Positions 8,201 through 10,994 of a stretch of 10,994 nucleotides of DNA are shown piece by piece; the stretch's first letter is position 1, and every line of letters starts with the position of its first letter. The notes under the pieces were generated by a model. That model did no database searches and was not told the origin of the DNA. It worked only from the letters and a program-made list of their open reading frames with translations. This DNA comes from Prevotellaceae bacterium (lineage in GTDB: Bacteria > Bacteroidota > Bacteroidia > Bacteroidales > UBA932): contig JAITQP010000028.1 of NCBI GenBank assembly GCA_031288885.1, positions 1 through 10,994 of the forward strand, given 5' to 3'. A program made the translations under genes and the position numbers.

Positions 8201-10994
8201 TCACGTTTGCCAAGCCCTCGCAGCTGACGAACATCAGCTATGCGGCGTTTCAGGACTGCAACAAGCTTACCACCCTCGAGCTGCCGGAGGGGATAACCAC
8301 CATCGACGGCTTCGCGTTTAACTTCTGCCGAAGCCTTACGGAGGTGGTCATTCCGGAGGGCGTAACGAGCATAGGCGAGCGCGCTTTCCGCACCTGCCCC
8401 GCGCTGGAGCGCATCACCATTGCCTCTACGGTGACGAGCATCGGCAACAATGCCTTTGAGGGCTGCACAGGCTTGCAGTCTGCCAGCAGCCTTATTACCA
8501 ACCGCGCCCTGACGCCGCAGGACATTACGGGCAAAAACGTGTTTGCGGGCGTTAGCACGAGCGGCGTACCGCTACACGTGCCCAGCGGGTCGCGTGGGCT
8601 GTACAGGGCGGCTGACGTATGGAAAGATTTTTCCTACGGCAGTGCGCCCACCCTGCCGTCGTACCTGCTGAGCGTGCGCGAATCCCCCGTTGCGCCGTCG
8701 GTGGGCAGCGTGAGCGCGATAGACGGTGCGCGCGGCGATGTGTCGGGGCTGCTGGACTCCGGCACGGTGGTGCGCCTGCGGGCTACCCCGCTCCCGAGCT
8801 ACACCTTTGTGGAGTGGCGGGCTTCGTCCGGCGCAGCGGTCGGGCTGGGCGTAGCTGACACGCTCAACTTCACGCTCACGCGGGATACCGTTATCACCGC
8901 TCACTTTGGCGGCGTCCTCACCTTTGACCCCAACGGCGGCGCGGTGAACGGACAGCCCAGCTTTAGCCGCACCATAGCCTACGGCGACATGGTGGGCGCA
9001 ATGCCCACGCCCACGCACAGCGGCTACACCTTTCAGGGCTGGTACAGGGCGCGCAACGGAGAGGGGGGAAAGGTGGAGGAAACCTCCGTGTACACCATGA
9101 ACCTTAGCGGCGTGGTTGCGCTCTACGCCGGCTGGCAGGCAATACCCTACCAAATCACCTTCGACAAGCAGGGCGGCACGGGCAGCGCCAGCGACATCAA
9201 CATAACCGTTGGCGCGCCGGTGCCCTCGCTGCCCACGCTCACGCGCAGCGGCTACACCTTTCGGGGCTGGTACACGCTGGCGGGCGGCGGCGGAACGCAC
9301 ATCACGCAGGGAATTACGTTCACCAACAACGGCAACGTGAAGCTCTACGCCAAGTGGGAGGCAACGCTCACCCTCAACCCGACGGGCGGAGCGGTAAGCA
9401 TCACAACCAACCCCGTAGCTTACAACGCGCCGGTGGGCGCGCTCCCCGTGCCCACGCGCACCGGCTACACCTTTGACGGGTGGTACACGGAGGAGGGCGG
9501 CAACGGCACGCCGTACTACGACACCACCACTTACGCTGTGAGCAGCGGCAACGCTACCCTCTACGCCAAGTGGACGGGCAACGTCTACAGCCTCTTTTTT
9601 GAGGGCGAAGGCGGGGCGGTGACGCCCGTGCGCAAAAACGTTGTGTTTGGCGATACGGTTAAGGAGCTGCCCACGCCCGTGCTCAAGGGCTACGCCTTTG
9701 GCGGCTGGTGGACGGAGCCGCAGGGCGCAGGGACACGCTACACGGAGGATAGCGTGTACCTCGTGCCGAGCGACGCCACCCTCCACGCCCGCTGGACGGT
9801 GGACACGTTCCGCATCCTCTACAAGAACGTAGCGGGCGCAACCAACCCCAGCGACACCGTTTACACGATAAACAGCGGGGTGATTTTCCTGAAGCCCGCC
9901 GAAAAAGCCGACCACAAGTTCATGGGTTGGTACGACGCGGCAACGGACGGCGCGCTGGTAACCTTTATTGCGGCAAGCAGCGTGCGCGACACCACGCTGT
10001 GGGCAACGTGGAAGCCGCTGCACACCGTTAGCTTCTACGACGGCAACACCGCGTACACCGCCTACCAACGCAGCATAGCGCACGGCGACACGGTGAGCAA
10101 GCCCTCGCCCGACCCTACAAAGACGGGCTACGTGTTTGATAAGTGGTGTAAGGAGAAAGAACTCAACACCGCGTGGAACTTCGCTACGGACGTAGTGAGT
10201 GCCGCAACAAACCTCTACACGAAGTGGACGCCTGCCACGTACGAGATTACTTTCCTTGGCAACGGCGGCTACGTTGGGTCAACCAGCTCAGACGACACCA
10301 TTCAGGAGGTAACCTACCAAAGCAAAGTGGGCGCGCTGCCCGCCGTCCACCGCAAGGGCTACCGCTTTGCGGAATGGAATACCAAATCCAACGGCTCGGG
10401 AACAACGTATGACGCAAATACCGTGTACAGCACGACAGGCAACATCAAGCTCTACGCCGTTTGGAGCCTTGTTACCTACAATATTACCTACGAGCCAAAC
10501 GGCGGCGCAAACGACAACCGCAACCCCGCCACGTACAACGTCAACAGCGGCGGCGTCACCTTGTATAATGCTACCAAGGACGGCTACACCTTTGATGGCT
10601 GGTATAATAACGTCAACAGCAAGGTTACGTCCATTGCGGCTGGAGATACGGGCAACGTTACGCTCTACGCAAGGTGGAGCACAACGTCGTTTACAACGTA
10701 CTCCATCACCTACGCGCTGAACGGCGGCACAAACGACAGCAACAACCCCAGCAGCTACACCGTAGCGAACAACATTATCCTGCAACCCGCCACCAAAATA
10801 GGGCACGCGTTTGGCGGCTGGTACACGACCTACGATTTTATCGGCAGCGCTGTAACCGCTATTCCGGCAAACAGCACGGGCGATAAGGCGTTTTACGCGC
10901 AGTGGATAATCGACACCTTTAAGGTTGCCTTTAACACCAACGGCGGTAGCGCTGTTGATGCTCAAAAGGTAACCTACGGCGGCAAGGTAACGCA
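2191..10994 (+). CDS. Giant BspA-type LRR / InlB B-repeat secreted protein (3' end outside window)
   Basis: A single frame is open from ATG 2191 to the right edge: 2,934 complete codons and no stop. The start is supported by an immediate signal peptide and an AT-rich leader with stops in all frames just upstream. Order by residue: signal peptide 1-23; choice-of-anchor J / cleaved-adhesin-like domain about 27-199; four super-modules (205-678, 679-1189, 1190-1820, 1821-2239), each made of a leader domain, a BspA-type LRR array, an ANVWK-type connector and a divergent InlB B-repeat; then canonical InlB B-repeats from 2241 to the edge. About 47 LRR units of the form L-x-x-IG-x-x-AF-x-x-C are countable. 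BspA-type LRR proteins such as that of Tannerella are surface adhesins binding host matrix proteins or other bacteria; adhesion is inferred here. A T9SS sorting domain is expected beyond the window by analogy with the upstream gene. No catalytic motif is seen. Confidence 0.95.
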   Translation, partial: MKQTSLLFLPLCGFLLTGGAASAETAIFSENFENGVGATLEGWTILNGTQTNRWYVGTAAPYGAGKGAYITNDGGTYTYNITATSVVHLYREVTLNTNTVYVLSFMWKCSQGGSYDYLQVSLLDKSATLAAGAQPTSGQGYQQVRQYTGSANATWENATVMLPTVSTDGVKRLIFSWVNDNCCEGPTPIAIDNVSLVEVTRQGAKTVHLTTAGTLQSMDVMGADNLTVTGVIDARDVQYMRDKMFYLTSLDLSGATIAAYTGTEGTVAGNVSYPANEMPAGSFNGRAQKTGFMTLTSVTLPSNLTSIGAQAFRYSGLSGALTLPSSLTYIGDESFSYNAVTSVTIPAGVTYIGTSAFNECRQLEGTLSIPSAVKAIGAMAFRYAKISSLTFAAGAQVGEIGNEAFRECTSLGTLTLPEGVWRIGAFAFYGCTALTAVTLPSTMVTIDAQAFRSCSKLAGVTVSAPSRLVAIGNEAFMGCSALTALPLPEGLSDIGERAFQGSGLVNFRIPVGVTVIRKQTFKECYSLRTLRIPSLVEAIEEYAMERCRALDTVGHGALTPQVINGNVFNDLGKSLSTITLLSPHSAVDKFKAANVWKEFDIVDCGHLLSIRLVPSTSAVGSITPMGNLYDNNTPVNITGTVASGFTFEGYTSGEVTLGTSITLPPFYLTKDTVIVATFSNRKTVAATPCALQDVAGIATATHLTVTGSINACDVKFIRDNIPFLAELDLSGAVIVAYTGTEGTAGSGNISYPADELPAYALQNNRMLSLLKLPNSLVSIGSYAFQGCRSLQSITFPTELKTISTGAFKSSSLKSFTLASPSQLTTIGNEAFYLSKLEGALPLPEGLNAIGNSAFTETKITSVTFPASLTSLGQHSFLQCYELASVTFPVASQLREINQYTFCSCSKLQSLTLAAGLTKIGNDAFAGCVALPAVTIPSTVVSVEQSAFKNCHVLAAATFASPPQLSTIGNEAFRYCRSLAAIELPEMLSAIGNNAFEECSSLVAVEVPTGVTAIRGHTFKKCAKLRKLTIPSTVTTIESYSLEDCFALDTIINRAPKPQGIDENVFCNYKDANNASTYYGKNVRLIVPTSAVSAYTAANVWKNFFGSNNMGEGGGYLLSVRLQPSSSAVGSVNVRSGLYPSGAKTLVATPASVNFSFIQWTAGSAGGAQLGANATLNLTLTKDTVIYAHFANPKTYSGGPCGLKSAAGMASATKLTVTGNINACDLKFMRDNMLFLTELDLSGATIVTYTGTEGTAGSGSITYPANEMPEKALSGKNSLAQVKLPSSITGIGKEALISCENITSITIPKSVAVIKEKAFHNVGRKTSVTLAFETPSSLKRIDEYAFWMTGLVGEVRLPEGLEVMSKSCFEDALMDNTPTGDSMRFVIPTTVKEVGAQSFYKAERLASVTFSQPSQVTNIGELAFYLCEGLRSVTIPASVATIAKQAFEGCISLVAVRFGANSQLSTIGEKAFYGCSGLNGSLTLPEKFKSVGNYAFQYCTKLDTVRFLSSVETIGSSAFHSCTELKVLDFAGSQPSVALSIGSSAFRECTGLHRLTLPEGLRTMGTHAFFGCTALDTLRLPSSLATMSEYAFSGCSKLVSVTFVEPVQLKHINNRIFSNCTSLCAITIPAGITVVDGYVFDGCSSLSSASLPEGLASLGGRAFGGCASLKKITIPSTVQLLAGSTSLDNTGLDTIINLAPQPQTLADNAFAGITRADVTLIVPDSARARYQAANVWKDFTKTTGGGRLLSVKAEPSNEQIGRATAKIGGVAVASGLYPNNTLVALSATAGPEGEFVEWKHLGVNPNATFALTQDTVITAYFKRVITSDVACGLQNMVNMANEVNLTIRGNINACDIAFIRDYMPSVTTLDLSGATIVEYQGTDGTERGMNRLYPAGELPDFAFDGKKMLATVKLPNNLTSIGNNAFRECTSLTAVAIPATVESIGDRAFQDCSGLTSITFAGNAKLRQIGDYAFQRSRIAAVEIPASLTTLGSLAFHLCDNMTRLTFAKPSQLTNISYAAFQDCNKLTTLELPEGITTIDGFAFNFCRSLTEVVIPEGVTSIGERAFRTCPALERITIASTVTSIGNNAFEGCTGLQSASSLITNRALTPQDITGKNVFAGVSTSGVPLHVPSGSRGLYRAADVWKDFSYGSAPTLPSYLLSVRESPVAPSVGSVSAIDGARGDVSGLLDSGTVVRLRATPLPSYTFVEWRASSGAAVGLGVADTLNFTLTRDTVITAHFGGVLTFDPNGGAVNGQPSFSRTIAYGDMVGAMPTPTHSGYTFQGWYRARNGEGGKVEETSVYTMNLSGVVALYAGWQAIPYQITFDKQGGTGSASDINITVGAPVPSLPTLTRSGYTFRGWYTLAGGGGTHITQGITFTNNGNVKLYAKWEATLTLNPTGGAVSITTNPVAYNAPVGALPVPTRTGYTFDGWYTEEGGNGTPYYDTTTYAVSSGNATLYAKWTGNVYSLFFEGEGGAVTPVRKNVVFGDTVKELPTPVLKGYAFGGWWTEPQGAGTRYTEDSVYLVPSDATLHARWTVDTFRILYKNVAGATNPSDTVYTINSGVIFLKPAEKADHKFMGWYDAATDGALVTFIAASSVRDTTLWATWKPLHTVSFYDGNTAYTAYQRSIAHGDTVSKPSPDPTKTGYVFDKWCKEKELNTAWNFATDVVSAATNLYTKWTPATYEITFLGNGGYVGSTSSDDTIQEVTYQSKVGALPAVHRKGYRFAEWNTKSNGSGTTYDANTVYSTTGNIKLYAVWSLVTYNITYEPNGGANDNRNPATYNVNSGGVTLYNATKDGYTFDGWYNNVNSKVTSIAAGDTGNVTLYARWSTTSFTTYSITYALNGGTNDSNNPSSYTVANNIILQPATKIGHAFGGWYTTYDFIGSAVTAIPANSTGDKAFYAQWIIDTFKVAFNTNGGSAVDAQKVTYGGKVT
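2269..2790 (+). other. Choice-of-anchor J / cleaved-adhesin-like N-terminal domain
   Basis: Residues about 27-199 begin IFSENFENG, followed by GWTILNG, NRWYVGTA, AYITNDGG, a strand VYVLSFMWKC, SYDYLQVSLL, then RLIFSWVNDN and the closing AIDNVSL. This order (E-x-FE..., GW, W-x-VG, YI-x-ND, L-x-F-x-W-K, YD-x-L-x-V, F-x-W-x-ND, IDN-x-S) is that of the beta-jelly-roll domain at the N-terminus of many Bacteroidetes secreted proteins and related to the cleaved-adhesin domains of gingipains. It may bind carbohydrate or protein ligands. An unusual CC pair sits in the last loop (NDNCCEGPTP), where a plain polar loop is usual; with Cys109 it could form a disulfide. Confidence 0.72.
2803..4224 (+). repeat. 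Super-module 1: leader domain, 11 BspA-type LRRs, connector, divergent InlB B-repeat
   Basis: Residues 205-678. The leader has LTVTGVIDARDVQYMRDKM, LTSLDLSGATIAAYTGTEG and YPANEMP. Eleven LRR units follow (about 3067-3846), for example LTSIGAQAF, VTYIGTSAFNEC and LVAIGNEAFMGC. The array closes with NGNVFNDL and the connector AVDKFKAANVWKEF. The last part (about 4009-4224) opens LLSIRLVPSTSAVGSI and ends LTKDTVIVATF, the pattern of the divergent InlB B-repeat. This copy differs from the other three in lacking the leader cysteine pair: Gly213 and Arg235 occupy those positions. Confidence 0.88.
4225..5757 (+). repeat. Super-module 2: leader domain, 12 BspA-type LRRs, connector, divergent InlB B-repeat
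   Basis: Residues 679-1189. The leader has TPCALQDVAG, LTVTGSINACDVKFIRDN and ELDLSGAVIVAYTGTEG, with the cysteine pair Cys689/Cys712. Twelve LRR units (about 4489-5337) include LVSIGSYAFQGC, LTTIGNEAF and LSAIGNNAFEEC. The array ends in IINRAPKPQGIDENVF and the connector YTAANVWKNF. This copy carries a slightly longer capping loop (NYKDANNASTYYGKN) than the others. The divergent InlB B-repeat (about 5536-5757) runs from LLSVRLQPSSSAVGSV to LTKDTVIYAHF. Confidence 0.88.
5758..7650 (+). repeat. Super-module 3 (longest): leader domain, about 16-17 BspA-type LRRs, connector, divergent InlB B-repeat
   Basis: Residues 1190-1820. The leader has GPCGLKSAAG, LTVTGNINACDLKFMRDN and ELDLSGATIVTYTGTEG, with cysteine pair Cys1200/Cys1223. 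About 16 recognisable LRR units and one degenerate last unit lie at about 6019-7260. The first five are less regular (ALISC, AFHNVG, CFEDAL), and a short insertion, ALMDNTPTGDSM, lies after unit 4. Later units are canonical, for example LSTIGEKAFYGC and VETIGSSAFHSC. The array closes with IINLAPQPQTLADNAF and YQAANVWKDF. The divergent B-repeat (about 7426-7650) ends LTQDTVITAYF. Confidence 0.87.
7651..8907 (+). repeat. Super-module 4 (shortest): leader domain, 8 BspA-type LRRs, connector, divergent InlB B-repeat
   Basis: Residues 1821-2239. The leader has VACGLQNMVN, LTIRGNINACDIAFIRDYM and TTLDLSGATIVEYQGTDG, with cysteine pair Cys1830/Cys1853. Eight LRR units (about 7915-8499) include LTSIGNNAFREC, VESIGDRAFQDC and VTSIGERAFRTC. 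The connector reads LYRAADVWKDF. The divergent B-repeat (about 8665-8907) opens LLSVRESPVAPSVGSV and ends LTRDTVITAHF. It then passes directly, with only a Gly-Gly joint, into the canonical InlB B-repeat array. Confidence 0.88.
8911..10994 (+). repeat. Array of at least ten canonical InlB B-repeats in the downstream gene
   Basis: Units end at each closing Trp: 8911-9135, 9136-9357, 9358-9573, 9574-9795, 9796-10011, 10012-10227, 10228-10464, 10465-10677, 10678-10905, and a partial tenth from 10906. Each has an opening strand with a Gly pair (TFDPNGG, TFDKQGG, TLNPTGG), a central GYTFDGWYT-like motif and a closing LYAKW-like strand. The first four are diverse and GC-rich. From the fifth on, the units fall into the subtypes seen in the upstream gene: II (unit 5), I (6), III (7), II (8), II (9), I (10). 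Units 6-8 match the upstream block 448-1113 in order. The array probably forms an extended rod; how many units follow is unknown. Confidence 0.92.

Noticed and set aside
8572..10083. 503-codon open frame on the minus strand
   Set aside because: It lies entirely antisense to the continuous B-repeat coding frame. Its product is a low-complexity echo of the repeats (recurrent KGVA, VEG and Arg/His-rich text) with no domain pattern. The GC-rich sense codons simply avoid making antisense stops.

Overview
The window appears to come from a Bacteroidota chromosome, most likely an uncultured or host-associated member of the Bacteroidales. The evidence is a type IX secretion system (T9SS) type A sorting domain at the end of the first gene, BspA-type leucine-rich repeats, InlB B-repeats, a choice-of-anchor J / cleaved-adhesin N-terminal domain, and an AT-rich leader with no obvious Shine-Dalgarno sequence before a GC-rich gene. 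The exact genus cannot be read from this sequence.

Only two genes are present. Both are on the + strand and in the same frame, and both are truncated by the window edges. Positions 1-2013 are the 3' end of a large surface/secreted protein: five InlB B-repeats (plus the tail of a sixth), a cadherin-like beta-sandwich, an Ig-like segment, a Gly-rich linker and a T9SS type A C-terminal sorting domain. Positions 2014-2190 are intergenic. They hold a palindromic element with two mutually exclusive hairpins, then an AT-rich leader. Positions 2191-10994 are one uninterrupted reading frame of at least 2,934 codons that runs off the right edge. It encodes a signal peptide, a choice-of-anchor J domain, and four copies of a composite super-module. 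Each super-module has a leader beta-strand domain, an array of BspA-type LRRs, an 'AANVWK-F' connector and a divergent InlB B-repeat. At least ten canonical InlB B-repeats follow.

Both proteins look like secreted adhesin-type scaffolds, and the genes share part of their repeat repertoire. A three-repeat block of the upstream gene (448-1113) reappears in the same order in the downstream gene (10012-10677), with about 90% DNA identity in its middle section. The pair therefore looks like tandem paralogues that have exchanged or duplicated repeat blocks. No enzyme, RNA gene, CRISPR array, IS element or defence system was found. What is noteworthy is the repeat architecture: four nested super-modules, a three-LRR higher-order period, and a cysteine pair gained or lost together between modules.
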